Shown here: piece after piece, positions 27,349 to 37,277 of the stretch | How positions within the stretch are numbered: the stretch's first letter is position 1 | Layout of the letters: each line of letters begins with the position of its first letter | Assembly (NCBI GenBank): GCA_021839245.1 | Contig: JAKCBQ010000006.1 | Coordinates: 1 to 64,000 of the forward strand | Origin: Pseudomonadota bacterium | GTDB lineage: Bacteria > Pseudomonadota > Gammaproteobacteria > JAKAQQ01 | Reading direction: 5' to 3' | Length of the DNA stretch: 64,000 bases | Made by a program: the position numbers and the translations under genes | Notes under the pieces: model-generated | Database searches by the model: none | Told to the model about the DNA's origin: nothing | What the model saw: only the letters and a program-made list of their open reading frames with translations

Positions 27349-28484
27349 ACGTGTCGCCCTCAGCTTCCCTGGCGCTTGAGAGCCGCCCCTCCTTCCGCCG
27401 TCTTTTGCGGTCGCTGGGTCTTGATCCGCTTCTTCTCGTCCTTCTCGTCCTCGTCTCGGCGGCCGGCCTCGTCGTCCTCTACACGGCGGGCGACGGCGCG
27501 GGAAGCCTCGTCCTGCGCCAGGCCGTCCGTCTCTTCCTCGGCTTCGGCGTCCTCGTCGCCGTGGCCCAGGTGCCGGTCGGCTACTACCGTTTCGTGGCCC
27601 CCTGGTTCTACGCACTCACGATCGTCCTCCTCGGGCTCGTCTTTTTCGTTGGCGAACGCACTCTCGGGGCGGTCCGCTGGATCAACTTCGGGGTCGTGCG
27701 GGTCCAGCCCGGAGAGATCGCGCAGCTCGCCTTGCCGCTCCTCCTCGTCTGGCTCCTTTCATCGAGTCCGGACCCTCCCCGGGGAGGACGGCTGCTCGCC
27801 GCCGCCGGTCTCATCGCGCTCCCCGCCGGACTCATCGCGCTCGAGCCCGACCTCGGAACCGCGGTGCTCGTCGTCGCGATCGGACTCGTCGTCCTCTTCC
27901 TCGCCGGACTCTCCTGGCGGTGGATCGCGGCGGGGATCCTCGGTCTGCTGGCGTCGGCCCCCGTCGCCTGGCGCTTCATGCACCGCTACCAGCGCGAGCG
28001 TATCCTGGTTTTCCTCCACCCCTCGCGCGATCCCCTGGGCGCCGGCTACCACATCATCCAGTCCCAGATCGCGATCGGCTCAGGCGGGCTCCTCGGGGGC
28101 GGCTGGATGCACGGGAGCCAGGCGTACCTCAACTTTCTGCCCGAACAGACCACCGATTTCATTTTTGCCGTGCTCGCCGAGGAATTCGGGTTTCTCGGAA
28201 CGCTCGTGCTGATTCTCCTCTACCTCGCCGTCGTCTTTCGCATCCTCTGGCTTGCCCAGCGGGCGTCCGATCGCTTCTCGCGCCTTCTCGGTGCAAGCAT
28301 CGCCGCTCTCATCTTCCTCTACGCGTTCGTCAACATGGCGATGGTGAGCGGCCTTCTGCCCGTGGTCGGGGAGCCGCTGCCCTTCGTGAGTTTCGGCGGA
28401 TCCTCGATCGTCACCCTCCTGGCCGGCTGCGGGGCGGTGATGGGTCTCGACGCCCGCCGCAGTCATCTCGATCACCACCTCTGA
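27345..28484 (+). CDS. mrdB: Peptidoglycan polymerase RodA (SEDS family)
   Basis: 379 residues from a GTG overlapping the mrdA stop. About ten hydrophobic helices. SEDS motifs: RWINFGVVRVQPGEIAQLAL, ALEPDLGTAVLV containing the catalytic-type Asp, GSGGLLGGGW, LPEQTTDFIFAVLAEEFGFLG, and VGEPLPFVSFGGSSIVTL. It polymerises glycan strands together with PBP2. Confidence 0.97.
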   Translation: MNVSPSASLALESRPSFRRLLRSLGLDPLLLVLLVLVSAAGLVVLYTAGDGAGSLVLRQAVRLFLGFGVLVAVAQVPVGYYRFVAPWFYALTIVLLGLVFFVGERTLGAVRWINFGVVRVQPGEIAQLALPLLLVWLLSSSPDPPRGGRLLAAAGLIALPAGLIALEPDLGTAVLVVAIGLVVLFLAGLSWRWIAAGILGLLASAPVAWRFMHRYQRERILVFLHPSRDPLGAGYHIIQSQIAIGSGGLLGGGWMHGSQAYLNFLPEQTTDFIFAVLAEEFGFLGTLVLILLYLAVVFRILWLAQRASDRFSRLLGASIAALIFLYAFVNMAMVSGLLPVVGEPLPFVSFGGSSIVTLLAGCGAVMGLDARRSHLDHHL

Positions 28485-28493
28485 GGTTCCTTC

Positions 28494-29441
28494 GTGTCCC
28501 GCACGTTTCGCTCCCCGCTCGGCGCGCTCCTTCTCCTCGGATCCCTCGCTCTCGTCCCGCTCCACGCCGCCCCCTCTCCGGTCCGCGCCCCACCCTTTCC
28601 GCAGGCGACACTCCAGAGGTTCATCAACCGCATGGTGGAGCGGCATCACTTTGCGCGCGGAGCACTCACACGGCTCTTCCGCGGCGCCCACCCTCTCGGC
28701 CGGGTGCTTGCGCTCATCCACGCCCCGGCGGAGTCGCTCCCCTGGTCCACTTACCGCCGCATCCTCATCACCCGGGCGCGTATCGCCGACGGACGTCGGT
28801 GGATGCATGCCCACGCCCAGGTTCTGGCTCGCGTCCGCGCCACCACCGGCGTTCCCGCCTCGGTCCTCGCCGCCATCGTCGGGGTCGAGAGCGATTACGG
28901 CCACAACATCGGATCGATCCCCGCCCTGGATTCGTTGGCGACCTTGGCGTTCGACGATCCGGGCCGCGAGCCCTTCTTCGCCCATCAACTTGCGCTCTAT
29001 CTCGTGCTCTGCCGTCGTTACGGTCTTGACGCCAAACGGATCGTGGGCTCCTACGCCGGCGCCCTCGGCATTCCCCAGTTCCTGCCCGGGACGTATCTTC
29101 GCTACGCCGTCTCGGCCCGCCCGGGTCACGCGCCCGACCTTTTCAACAGCAGCGACGATGCCATCGCGAGCATCGCCCACTACCTCGCTCTCCACGGCTG
29201 GAGGCGCGGTGAACCCGTCGTCCGCGCGCTTCCCCCGGGAGCCCTCTCCTGGCCGGCGGCCCGTCTTCAGGCGCTGGACCCCCCACTCCATGGGGAAAGA
29301 ATCTGCCTTCCCGTTCGGGCTCATCACGACTGCTGGCTCACATACCACAACTTCCGGGTGCTCATGACGTACAACGCCAGCTGGCTCTATGTCCTCGCCG
29401 TCGACACTCTTGCCCGACGGATGGCCGGGCACGGGTCCTGA
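28494..29441 (+). CDS. Lytic murein transglycosylase B family (MltB-like)
   Basis: 315 residues from GTG with a Sec signal (LLLLGSLALVPLHAAPS) and no lipobox, so probably soluble periplasmic. The catalytic Glu132 is in AIVGVESDYGHNIG; GSYAGALGIPQFLPGTYLRYAV and DAIASIAHYLALHGW are standard for this family. It cleaves the MurNAc-GlcNAc bond leaving anhydro ends. It is placed directly after mrdB in the wall cluster. Confidence 0.92.
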   Translation: MSRTFRSPLGALLLLGSLALVPLHAAPSPVRAPPFPQATLQRFINRMVERHHFARGALTRLFRGAHPLGRVLALIHAPAESLPWSTYRRILITRARIADGRRWMHAHAQVLARVRATTGVPASVLAAIVGVESDYGHNIGSIPALDSLATLAFDDPGREPFFAHQLALYLVLCRRYGLDAKRIVGSYAGALGIPQFLPGTYLRYAVSARPGHAPDLFNSSDDAIASIAHYLALHGWRRGEPVVRALPPGALSWPAARLQALDPPLHGERICLPVRAHHDCWLTYHNFRVLMTYNASWLYVLAVDTLARRMAGHGS

Positions 29442-29444
29442 TCC

Positions 29445-30269
29445 GTGGCACAACCGGGCACTCGAAGGACGGCGGGTCTCGGTGCGGTTCTGACGCTCCT
29501 CCTCCTGGCCGGCTGCGCGCCCTTTCCGTCAGAGCGGAGGGTGCCCGAACCGCCCCTTCCGGCCGCTCCCGGGGGACCCCCGCCCCGCCACGCCCTCTAT
29601 CCCACGGTTCCGACGCTGAACGGGCAGACGAGCTACGTGGTGCACGGCCGGACCTACCGTGTTCTCCGGACGGGCCCGGGCTACACCGCCCGCGGGCTCG
29701 CTTCCTGGTACGGGCTCCGCAGCATCGGCGAGCCCACCGCCTCCGGGGTGGCGTACGATCCTTTTGCGTTCACCGCCGCGAGCAAGGTGCTTCCGATTCC
29801 GTCCTGGGTCGAGGTCACCAATCTCGACAACGGCCGCCATGTGCTCGTCGAGGTCGACGACCGCGGCCCGTTTGTTCCACACCGCATCATTGATCTCTCG
29901 TACGCCGCCGCAGCCAAGATCGGCATCGTGCGCACCGGCACCGCCCCCGTCGAGATCCGTGTGGTCAACCCGCGGACCGGTCGGCCCTACGCGCCCGCCC
30001 GCCCGCGGCCCGCGGCCGGCCCCCCCCGCGTCTACATTCAGCTCGCCGCCTACGGCGGACCCACCGCGGCCCAGGCGGAACGGCGTAAGCTCGCTCGGCT
30101 GGGCTTCCCGTGGCTCGGCGTGCGGCGCGCCCTCGTCCGTCACCGCGTCTTCTATCTCTTGAGGATCGGCCCGATTCCGACCATCGGCGCCCTCGACCGG
30201 CTCGACGACCGCGCCCGGCGTTTCGGCTTCGCCCACCCCATGATCGTGATCCGGGGCGGGAAACAATGA
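29445..30269 (+). CDS. rlpA: RlpA-like septal lipoprotein with SPOR domain
   Basis: 274 residues from GTG. Lipobox LLAGC (Cys24). The double-psi beta-barrel has ARGLASWYGLRSIGEPTASG, LPIPSWVEVTNLDNGR and VEVDDRGPFVPHRIIDLSYAAAAKIG. A SPOR-like domain (residues about 195-274, VYIQLAAYGG...) would bind denuded glycan. In Pseudomonas RlpA is a lytic transglycosylase acting on stripped glycan. It lies 3 bases after mltB. Confidence 0.94.
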   Translation: MAQPGTRRTAGLGAVLTLLLLAGCAPFPSERRVPEPPLPAAPGGPPPRHALYPTVPTLNGQTSYVVHGRTYRVLRTGPGYTARGLASWYGLRSIGEPTASGVAYDPFAFTAASKVLPIPSWVEVTNLDNGRHVLVEVDDRGPFVPHRIIDLSYAAAAKIGIVRTGTAPVEIRVVNPRTGRPYAPARPRPAAGPPRVYIQLAAYGGPTAAQAERRKLARLGFPWLGVRRALVRHRVFYLLRIGPIPTIGALDRLDDRARRFGFAHPMIVIRGGKQ

Positions 30270-30379
30270 GCACCGGACTCTTCCCCCTGTAGAATTCCGA
30301 CGAAGGGAACGCCGTCTTGCGCGGACGGTCTACGGTGCAGAACCCCCCGTTCCCACTCTCCCATCCCGAGGTTTGTCCC

Positions 30380-31543
30380 GTGCGTGTCTCTCCCCCCCGC
30401 CCCGCCCTGCGCTCCGCGTGGAGCCTCCTCCTTCTCCTCGTCGCACTCGTCCTCCCTGCCGCACGAGCCCAGGGATTTCTCCCGCCGGCCCCTCCGATCG
30501 CCGCCAAGAGCTGGGTGCTCCTCGACGCCCGAAGCGGCCAGGTGCTCACGAGCCACAAGCCCAACGAGCACCTTCCGCAGGCGAGCCTCACCAAACTCAT
30601 GGTCGCCTACATCACCTTCACGGCGCTCCAGGCGCACAGCATCACACTCCACACGCGCTTTACGATCTCGACCGCCGCGTGGCGCACCGGCGGTTCGCGC
30701 ATGTTCCTCAACCCCGGCACCCAGGTGAGCGTGAACGATCTTCTCCTCGGTCTCATCGTCGATTCGGGGAACGACGCCGCGGTCGCCCTCGCCCAGGGGA
30801 TCGCCGGAAGCCGCGCGGGCTTCGTGAGCCTCATGAACCGCTACGCCCGGCGGCTCGGTCTCGTGAACACCCACTACATGGACGTCGACGGTCTCTCCGA
30901 TCCCGACCATTACAGCAGCGCTCTCGACGTCGCCCGGATCTCACGCGACATCATTCGCACCTTCCCGGCCCTCTACCACCGCTACTTTGCGGTGAAGCAG
31001 TTCACCTGGGATCACATCACCCAGGACAACCGCGTCACCCTGCTCTGGAGCGACGCTTCGGTCGACGGCCTCAAGACCGGCTACACCAAGGAGGCCGGCT
31101 ACTGCATGGACGCCTCGGCGCACCGCCGGGGCATGCGCCTCATCGCCGTCGTGATGGGCGCCGCGAGCGAGTCGGCACGGGCGCGGGAAGCCGAAACCCT
31201 CCTCAACTACGGGTTCGGCTTCTACCGTGATCATCGCCTCTACAGCGCGGGGCAAGCGATCCGCACGATTCCCGTCTGGCTCGGTGATCCGGGTCACGCC
31301 GCGCTTGTCGTGCACCGCACGCTCTGGGCCACCGTTCCGCGCGGACAGTACCGCCGGATCAAGCTCCGCCTCGACCTCGCCCCGCACCTTCGGGCGCCGT
31401 GGAGCACAGGTCGGCCGGTCGGGCGGATCGGGGTCTGGCTCGACGGCCACGAGCTTGTGAGCCGCCGTCTCTACCTCGCCCGTCCCGTCGCCCGCGCCGG
31501 CTGGTGGAGCCGCCTCATCGACCGGATTGGACGCTGGATCTAG
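30380..31543 (+). CDS. dacA: D-alanyl-D-alanine carboxypeptidase (PBP5/6 family)
   Basis: The start GTG 30380 has GAGG 9-10 bases upstream and puts the signal peptide (SAWSLLLLLVALVLPAARAQG) at the N-terminus; 387 residues. Active-site motifs: SxxK in ASLTKLMVAY, SGN in DSGNDAAVALAQG, KTG in DGLKTGYTKEAGY. The C-terminal domain ends in a basic/aromatic amphipathic helix (GWWSRLIDRIGRWI) for membrane attachment. It trims pentapeptides in the periplasm. Confidence 0.95.
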   Translation: MRVSPPRPALRSAWSLLLLLVALVLPAARAQGFLPPAPPIAAKSWVLLDARSGQVLTSHKPNEHLPQASLTKLMVAYITFTALQAHSITLHTRFTISTAAWRTGGSRMFLNPGTQVSVNDLLLGLIVDSGNDAAVALAQGIAGSRAGFVSLMNRYARRLGLVNTHYMDVDGLSDPDHYSSALDVARISRDIIRTFPALYHRYFAVKQFTWDHITQDNRVTLLWSDASVDGLKTGYTKEAGYCMDASAHRRGMRLIAVVMGAASESARAREAETLLNYGFGFYRDHRLYSAGQAIRTIPVWLGDPGHAALVVHRTLWATVPRGQYRRIKLRLDLAPHLRAPWSTGRPVGRIGVWLDGHELVSRRLYLARPVARAGWWSRLIDRIGRWI

Positions 31544-31547
31544 GGGC

Positions 31548-32417
31548 GTGACGGACGAGATCGTCCTCTGGGGGGAAAGACTCGTCGCCGCCGGCGAGGT
31601 CCGGATCTCGCCCTGGGATCGCGGGTTTCTCTTCGCCGACAGCGTCTACGAAGTCATCCCTGTCTACGACGCGAAGGCGTTTCTCCTCGAGGCGCATCTC
31701 GCGCGTCTCGAGCGAAGTCTCGCCGGCGTCGCGATCGCCCGACCCTGGAGCCGCGAACGGGGCGGCGAACTCCTGCGCGCCCTCGTCCGCGCGAACGGCC
31801 TCCGCGACGGTCTTCTCTACCTTCAGATCACGCGCGGCGAGGTCCGCCCGCGCGATCACCGCCTGCCCGAGCCCGCACCGGCTCCCACCGTGTTTGCGGC
31901 CACCTCTCCCCATCCTCCACCCGAGCGCGAGGAGGCCGCGCGCGGCATCACGGCCGCCCTCGTCCCGGACGAACGCTGGGGCCGCTGCGACCTCAAGACG
32001 ACGGCTCTTCTCGCGAACGTCCTCGCGCGCGAAGAGGCCCGCCGTCGCGGGGCGGCGGAGGCTCTCCTCGTCCGTGACGGGGTCCTCACCGAAGGCAGCT
32101 CGAGCAACATCTTTCTGGTCCGCGCGGGACGGGTCTTCACCCCGGCCGACGGGCCGCACGTGCTCCCGGGGGTCACCCGCGACTTCGTCGTGGCCCGCCT
32201 CGAGGAAGCGGACATCGCGGTCGAGCGGCGGACGCTTCCCCTGAGTTGGATCGCCGGCAGCGAGGAACTCTGGATCTCGAGCTCGGGTCGGGGACTGGTG
32301 CGCGTGGCGGATCTCGACGGACGGGCGTTCCCCGAGCCTCCCGGCGGTGGGCTCTTCGCCCGCGCCTGGGACCTCTTCGAAGCGGGGCGACGGGCGGAGA
32401 TCGCCCGCTCGCCATGA
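31548..32417 (+). CDS. Class IV PLP aminotransferase, probably D-amino acid transaminase
   Basis: The GTG at 31548 is 4 bases after dacA and gives 289 residues. Fold-IV features: [21 protein letters not shown], the PLP lysine in [34 protein letters not shown] and LPGVTRDFV. The [11 protein letters not shown] pattern and wall-gene context favour D-alanine/D-glutamate transamination; a branched-chain or ADC-lyase role is less likely but not excluded. It overlaps lipB by 4 bases. Confidence 0.85.
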   Translation: MTDEIVLWGERLVAAGEVRISPWDRGFLFADSVYEVIPVYDAKAFLLEAHLARLERSLAGVAIARPWSRERGGELLRALVRANGLRDGLLYLQITRGEVRPRDHRLPEPAPAPTVFAATSPHPPPEREEAARGITAALVPDERWGRCDLKTTALLANVLAREEARRRGAAEALLVRDGVLTEGSSSNIFLVRAGRVFTPADGPHVLPGVTRDFVVARLEEADIAVERRTLPLSWIAGSEELWISSSGRGLVRVADLDGRAFPEPPGGGLFARAWDLFEAGRRAEIARSP

Positions 32418-33043
32418 GCCCTCCGGCGCTCGTCGAACGTGATCTCGGACGGCGGAGCTACCGCCCCGTCTGGGAGGCCATGCGCCGCTTCACCGAGGAG
32501 CGGACGGCGGAGACACCCGACGAGATCTGGTACGTGGAACACGACCCCGTCTACACCCTCGGCTTGAACGGCCGACGGGAACACGTTCTCGATCCGGGCA
32601 CGATCGAGGTCGTGGCGGTCGACCGCGGGGGGCAGGTCACCTACCACGGGCCCGGTCAGATCGTCGCCTACACCCTCCTCGATCTCCGCCGACGAGGCCT
32701 CGGACCCCAGGGGCTCGTGGCGCTCCTCGAGGAGGCGGTGTTAAAAACACTCGCCTCCTACGGTGTCGCCGGCCACCGCCGTCGGGGGGCCCCCGGCGTC
32801 TATGTCGGGGAGGCCAAAATCGCCTCCCTCGGGCTCCGTATTCGGCGCGGGGCCAGTTACCACGGTCTCGCCTTCAACGTCGCGATGGATCTCGAACCCT
32901 TCACCCGCATCGATCCCTGCGGCTACCGCGGACTGGCGATGACCGATCTCGCGCGACTCGTGGCGGATCTCGATCCCACGGAAGCGCACGCGCGCCTCGC
33001 CGCGGCACTGCGCGAAGAACTCGCGGTCGGGGATCGCCGCTGA
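32414..33043 (+). CDS. lipB: Octanoyl-[acyl carrier protein]:protein N-octanoyltransferase
   Basis: 209 residues from ATG 32414. Motifs [36 protein letters not shown] with the catalytic Lys, and the nucleophile Cys in [15 protein letters not shown]. It transfers octanoate to lipoyl domains. The dacA-X-lipB arrangement is the gammaproteobacterial one (ybeD in E. coli is replaced here by the transaminase). No lipA follows; the next gene is convergent trmD. Confidence 0.95.
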   Translation: MSPPALVERDLGRRSYRPVWEAMRRFTEERTAETPDEIWYVEHDPVYTLGLNGRREHVLDPGTIEVVAVDRGGQVTYHGPGQIVAYTLLDLRRRGLGPQGLVALLEEAVLKTLASYGVAGHRRRGAPGVYVGEAKIASLGLRIRRGASYHGLAFNVAMDLEPFTRIDPCGYRGLAMTDLARLVADLDPTEAHARLAAALREELAVGDRR

Positions 33044-33069
33044 GGGCCCGGAAAGCCCGAGGGATCTTC

Positions 33070-33088
33070 GGCGTCACGAGGAGACGCC
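33070..33088. terminator. Candidate hairpin between convergent lipB and trmD
   Basis: GGCGTC and GACGCC arms with a 7-base loop lie between the two convergent stops. There is no T run on either side, so it may be a weak or Rho-assisted end, or simply incidental. Confidence 0.3.
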
Positions 33089-33104
33089 ACGGACGGGACC
33101 GGGG

Positions 33105-33824
33105 CTAGCCGCCCGGGGGTGCATCGCCCCCATCGCCTTGGCCCGCCGCCGAAGAGCGGCGGCAGGCCGTGCGCCTCTGGCCCTGCTCTTTCCGCCAGCG
33201 TTCGATCGCGGCGTGATCCCCGCCGAGGAGAATCTCGGGAACCGCCCGCCCCCGCCAGACCTCGGGGCGGGTGTAGACCGGACCGGCAAGACCTCCCCCG
33301 GGTCCAAAACTCTCGTCGGCAAGGGACGCCGGATCGCCGAGCACACCCGGGAGAAGACGCACGACGGCGTCGAGAACGACAAGGGCCGCCGTCTCCCCGC
33401 CGCTCAGGACGAAATCCCCGACCGAGAGCTCCTCGTCGGCAAAAGCCTCGATGAAACGCTCGTCGATCCCCTCGTAACGGCCGCAGACGAGAGCCAGCGA
33501 GGAGCCCAGGCTCGCGAGACGCTCCGCGTCCGCCTGGACGAATCTCTTGCCCTGCGGGCTCAGGCAGACGACACGCGTGAGATCCGGCTCTTCGGCCCGC
33601 ACCGCCTCGAGCGTCCGGGCCAGCGGTTCGGCTTGCAGCACCATCCCCGCCCCGCCCCCGTAGGGCTTGTCGTCGACCCTCCGGTGGGGGTCGTCGGTAT
33701 GGTCGCGGGGATTCCAGGTCCGAAGCGTGATCCGTCCGGAACGGAGCGCCCGGCCGATCACACCGTAATCTTCGAGCCAGGCAAAGGCCTCCGGACTCAG
33801 GGTGAGCACGTGAAGGCGCATCAC
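33105..33824 (-). CDS. trmD: tRNA (guanine37-N1)-methyltransferase
   Basis: 239 residues. It begins [26 protein letters not shown] and has KPYGGGAGMVLQAEPL, LSPQGKRFVQADAERL, the knot ALVCGRYEGIDERFIEAF and SVGDFVLSGGETAALV, all standard SPOUT/TrmD motifs. It places m1G37 to prevent frameshifting. Start overlaps the end of rimM by 4 bases. The C-terminal 25 residues are a basic, low-complexity tail. The usual downstream rplS is missing. Confidence 0.96.
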   Translation of the reverse strand: MMRLHVLTLSPEAFAWLEDYGVIGRALRSGRITLRTWNPRDHTDDPHRRVDDKPYGGGAGMVLQAEPLARTLEAVRAEEPDLTRVVCLSPQGKRFVQADAERLASLGSSLALVCGRYEGIDERFIEAFADEELSVGDFVLSGGETAALVVLDAVVRLLPGVLGDPASLADESFGPGGGLAGPVYTRPEVWRGRAVPEILLGGDHAAIERWRKEQGQRRTACRRSSAAGQGDGGDAPPGG

Positions 33825-34354
33825 GAGGCCTCGAGAGCCGAGCGGCGGACGCGCACGATCCCGGCCGCGAGATCAACCTCGAGGACGATCGCCTCCCGAA
33901 CGAAGGGAACGAGGTGGTGGCGATTCCCGTCCCTGATCCTGAGAAGGGGTTGCGCCGGAGCCTCCGTCACCTCCTCGACCGTGCCCCAGAGGCCACCGTC
34001 CTCGTCGCAAACCGTCAGACCGAGGAGATCGACGAAATAGTACTGCCCGGGAGGAGCCGGAGGGAAGGAAGCGCGGGGGACGAGCACCGTCGCCCCCGTC
34101 CAGAGGCGGGCTTCCTCGGGGGTCGCGGCGAGATCGAGGCGGACGATGAGCCGCCCGCCGGAACGGCCGTGGCCGACGACACGAACGGTGCGGCGAAGCT
34201 CGCCTTTCGCGAGTGTCCACGGACCGTAATCGAAGATGGCCTCCGGAGGCGACGTCTCGGACCAGAGCCGGAGCGCCCCCTCGATCCCGTGCGGAGACCC
34301 GATCGTCCCCGCGGGGACGAGACGTGCAAGTCCGTCGTTCGCGACGGGACTCAC
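33821..34354 (-). CDS. rimM: Ribosome maturation factor RimM
   Basis: The GTG at 34354 overlaps the rpsP stop (GTGA) and gives 177 residues. [20 protein letters not shown] and the PRC-barrel stretch [20 protein letters not shown] are typical. It helps assemble the 30S head through S19. Middle gene of rpsP-rimM-trmD. Confidence 0.94.
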   Translation of the reverse strand: MSPVANDGLARLVPAGTIGSPHGIEGALRLWSETSPPEAIFDYGPWTLAKGELRRTVRVVGHGRSGGRLIVRLDLAATPEEARLWTGATVLVPRASFPPAPPGQYYFVDLLGLTVCDEDGGLWGTVEEVTEAPAQPLLRIRDGNRHHLVPFVREAIVLEVDLAAGIVRVRRSALEAS

Positions 34355-34623
34355 TCCGCGGCGGGAGCCGCCGCGGGAGGGTTGCGCCGGTAACGCCCGA
34401 CGAGAGCGGCGACCCGCTCGGACGGGTGGGCTCCCCGGGCGGTCCAGTATTCGTAGCGCTCGAGATTGACGCGGAGCCGCGTGCCCGTCTCCGGCTCGAG
34501 GGGATTGAAGAACCCGATCCGCTCGAGCATGCGCCCGTCGCGGGGGCTTCGGCGGTCGGTGACGACGATCGTGTAGAAGGGGCGCTTGCAGGCGCCGCCG
34601 CGGGAAAGCCGGATGGTGACCAT
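34351..34623 (-). CDS. rpsP: 30S ribosomal protein S16
   Basis: 90 residues from ATG 34623; in-frame codons upstream are not protein-like. [20 protein letters not shown] and [16 protein letters not shown] are S16 hallmarks, and the tail is Ala/Pro-rich. First gene of rpsP-rimM-trmD and divergent from the membrane methyltransferase gene; ffh, often nearby, is not in the window. Confidence 0.96.
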   Translation of the reverse strand: MVTIRLSRGGACKRPFYTIVVTDRRSPRDGRMLERIGFFNPLEPETGTRLRVNLERYEYWTARGAHPSERVAALVGRYRRNPPAAAPAAE

Positions 34624-34881
34624 ATCTCGGAGTGACTCCAGGGGTTCCAGGACCGTAAAAGGTAATTTTAAGGCAAGAAGGGCCCGCTCGGGTGAAAACC
34701 CGCCGTCCCCCTCCTCGGAACCTACGGATCCGCCTCCCCCAGGGGAGATCGCACGCTCGATTCGCGCCGGGGTCCCGACCCGTGACATCCTGACACAAAG
34801 CCCGCTCCCCCCGTTCGTGATTTTGTCGTGTACGGGCGTTACCTTCTGCGCGTTCTTCATGCCCGGGGATGGTGAGCGCAC

Positions 34882-35460
34882 ATGACCTCTTTCTTGCTGC
34901 CCGCCGCGAGTGTCGGCGTCCTGATCACGGAGAGCTACCTCGCGCGGCGTTTCCACGGTTTCGATCCTTCCCTGCCCCACAGTCGCGCCTTCTTCGACCG
35001 GTACTTTTTTTGGCTCGTCGGCCTGGTCATTCTTGCCTCTTTTATGCTCGGCAGCTGGTTCACGAAAGTCTTCCATCTGCCGACGCTCTCCCCCTCGACA
35101 GGATGGTGGCCGGCCGTGGGAATCGGCCTGATCGCCGCCGGCTACGCTCTCCGTCTCTACGCCATGGCCACACTCAAACGGGCCTTTTCCTTCGCGCTGC
35201 GAGTCGAGCAAGACCAATCCGTCGTGACCATGGGACCTTATCGCTATGTCCGCCATCCGTCTTATACGGGCGGTCTCGTCGTGCTCGTCGGTCTCGGCGT
35301 ATTGTCCGGCGAAACAGCCGTCATCGTTCTTCTGGGGCTGGGCATGATGGTCATGTTCCTGACGCGCATCCGCCGGGAGGAATCGATCTTGCGGCATCTC
35401 CCCGCCTATCCCGAATACTGCACACGCACGCGGAGCCGACTCATCCCCGGGATCCTCTGA
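34882..35460 (+). CDS. Isoprenylcysteine carboxyl methyltransferase (ICMT)-like membrane protein
   Basis: 192 residues with about five hydrophobic helices. The C-terminal half carries the ICMT/PEMT SAM-binding pattern [20 protein letters not shown] and [19 protein letters not shown]. Bacterial homologues are common; substrates are mostly unknown because bacteria lack prenylated proteins. It stands alone between rpsP and the accessory operon. Confidence 0.8.
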   Translation: MTSFLLPAASVGVLITESYLARRFHGFDPSLPHSRAFFDRYFFWLVGLVILASFMLGSWFTKVFHLPTLSPSTGWWPAVGIGLIAAGYALRLYAMATLKRAFSFALRVEQDQSVVTMGPYRYVRHPSYTGGLVVLVGLGVLSGETAVIVLLGLGMMVMFLTRIRREESILRHLPAYPEYCTRTRSRLIPGIL

Positions 35461-35722
35461 GAGTGCCGGGTGGGGAAACGCTCAGGTCCCCTCCCACCGG
35501 GGGCGTCGTGATGCCGCAAGGCTTTCGTGGCGGGCTGCGGGGCTTTGGCTCCACGTGCAGGGCAGTGGGTTCGTGCCGGGCACACTCTTGCGGCATATCC
35601 ACAGCACTCCGGGCGCACCCGCCGCGTGACACCCGCCCGCAAGGTTCCCCCGTCTCGTTACGAGCTATCCACTTGCGTCGCGGTCGACGTCCGGGACGTC
35701 GCGTTCGTGACACGTTCGGTGA

Positions 35723-36562
35723 CTACGGCGGCATCTCACCAACGGGGAGAAAATCACCACGCTCACCACCGTGGCTGAAATGCTCGAGGCGCCACTGATC
35801 CAGTCGGCGTAGATCGGCGAGCGAGAGTTCCCTATCCGCCACGGCCTCGCAGTTCTCGAGCGCGATTGACGAGGCCGTTCCGCGCCTTCCATAGGTGGTT
35901 TCGAACAGATCACGCAGCTGCTCGGCCACATGTTCGACCACCTCTCTGGCGTCGTGGGAATCTTGACCACCTTCCTGGGTGTCGTAGACAACGAACACCG
36001 ACAGCGTGTAGGGGTCACCAGGGGTCAATTCGGTATGTCGGTACTCGCCCAGATCGAAGAACACGGCCAGCACGTGCTCGGCATCGCGCTTCAGAATGTT
36101 TTCAATTTTTCGTTTGGTCTGTTCACCCAGCCGTGCATCAAACTCGGTAGGGAAGGCCGGGCGGCCGTACCGTGCGGCGAGCCACTGTTTGAGAACACGC
36201 TTGGCATTCATCGAGAGACCGAGATCGTAATCTTTGACCGCGTGCTCGACGAAATCTCGCTTTGCGATGCCACGACGATCGACATGCCGGAGCTCGAGAA
36301 TCAAGGAGGCAGGGGCGGGGTCGTCGTAGACGAGGTGGAGCCGTCGTGGATTCTTGGCGTAGGTGAACCTCGAATCGAGCTTCTCGACCTCGTCGGCAAC
36401 GATGACCTCGACGAGGGGTTCGTTCTCGTGTATCAGATCGCAGTCGTGTGTCACAACGACGACGCGACGCGCGGCCTCGTCGGCGAGAGCCAGATCCAGG
36501 ACCGCCGCGGATTCGCGTGTCAGGAGATCGCCCTGCCGCCACTCCGTATCGCGCGCCGACAT
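35723..36562 (-). CDS. Unrecognised protein with QGDLL and HDCD motifs, third gene of an accessory operon
   Basis: 279 residues. The N-terminus has WRQGDLLTRESAAVLD and then RRVVVVTHDCDLIHENEP; a 'QGD...vsHDCDL' pair recurs in uncharacterised proteins of accessory loci, as I recall it, and His/Asp/Cys clustering would suit a metal or catalytic site (inference). The middle is rich in charged residues (KRDFVEHAVKDYDLGLSMN). There is no signal or membrane segment, so it is probably cytoplasmic. It starts 15 bases after the HTH gene and ends the operon. Function unknown. Confidence 0.6.
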   Translation of the reverse strand: MSARDTEWRQGDLLTRESAAVLDLALADEAARRVVVVTHDCDLIHENEPLVEVIVADEVEKLDSRFTYAKNPRRLHLVYDDPAPASLILELRHVDRRGIAKRDFVEHAVKDYDLGLSMNAKRVLKQWLAARYGRPAFPTEFDARLGEQTKRKIENILKRDAEHVLAVFFDLGEYRHTELTPGDPYTLSVFVVYDTQEGGQDSHDAREVVEHVAEQLRDLFETTYGRRGTASSIALENCEAVADRELSLADLRRLDQWRLEHFSHGGERGDFLPVGEMPP

Positions 36563-36577
36563 TCGTCACGCCCCAAC

Positions 36578-37255
36578 CTATTCCCCCGGCACGCCGGGAA
36601 TGGATAGTTCCGTCCTCCAATCGTCCGAGGGTTTCGCTCTCGACCTCGCCAAGCCGGATCGATCGTAGGCGGCGTCCATCGCCCGGGCTTCGGCGATCAG
36701 TGCTTGAACATGCGTGGACTGAAGCCGCCCGTCCGCCAGTAGGTCCAACAATGACCGCCCCTGAAACGCTTTCATCTTCAGAAGATTGGACGCCCTCGTG
36801 ATTCCAGCGTCACGGAAAGCGTCGGCCGTGTGGCTGAGCTCGACGATTCGCTTGAAGTTCGCGGGTTCGGGTGTCGCGCTGTCGTCGATCCACTTGTAGA
36901 CCGCCTGCCGGGAAACGCCGAACACGACTGCCAGATCCGAGACGGCCGGCTTAAAGACCCGACGGATGTTCTCGAGATGTTCGGACGCCGATCGCAAATC
37001 CGGACGTGGCTCCTGAACCCTGTCGACCGCCGTCATGTCGTCAAGGGAAAAGAGGGTGAAGCAGGGAAGCCGGTACTTCAACAAGTCGTAACACGACGGC
37101 CAGTGTTTCCAGTGCATGGTCTGGGAGATCTCGTAAACGCTGCCGGTACCAAAAGCCACAAGGGTCCGCTCGGCCCGCGCCGAAGTGATGCCGGATGTAT
37201 CCCCCGTTAGTGAGCCATACGATGTCGGTGGCGGTGTAGAGATGGCAGTGTTCAT
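36578..37255 (-). CDS. HTH-domain protein, second gene of the accessory operon
   Basis: 225 residues with GAGGAG before the ATG. About 70 N-terminal residues without recognised fold precede a helix-turn-helix around residues 95-135: VSDLAVVFGVSRQAVYKWID, then PANFKRIVELSHTADAF. The C-terminal part (LLDLLADGRLQSTHVQALIAEA) is helical. This layout is seen in helix-turn-helix proteins encoded beside TIGR04255 genes, to my knowledge. It is the natural candidate to bind the repeat cluster upstream of the operon. Confidence 0.6.
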   Translation of the reverse strand: MNTAISTPPPTSYGSLTGDTSGITSARAERTLVAFGTGSVYEISQTMHWKHWPSCYDLLKYRLPCFTLFSLDDMTAVDRVQEPRPDLRSASEHLENIRRVFKPAVSDLAVVFGVSRQAVYKWIDDSATPEPANFKRIVELSHTADAFRDAGITRASNLLKMKAFQGRSLLDLLADGRLQSTHVQALIAEARAMDAAYDRSGLARSRAKPSDDWRTELSIPGVPGE

Positions 37256-37277
37256 GGCCGCGCTCCTCTTGCTCAGC

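Noticed and set aside
25327-27615. 762-codon minus-strand frame opposite mreD-mrdA-mrdB
   Set aside because: Antisense to conserved cell-wall genes, composition unlike a protein.
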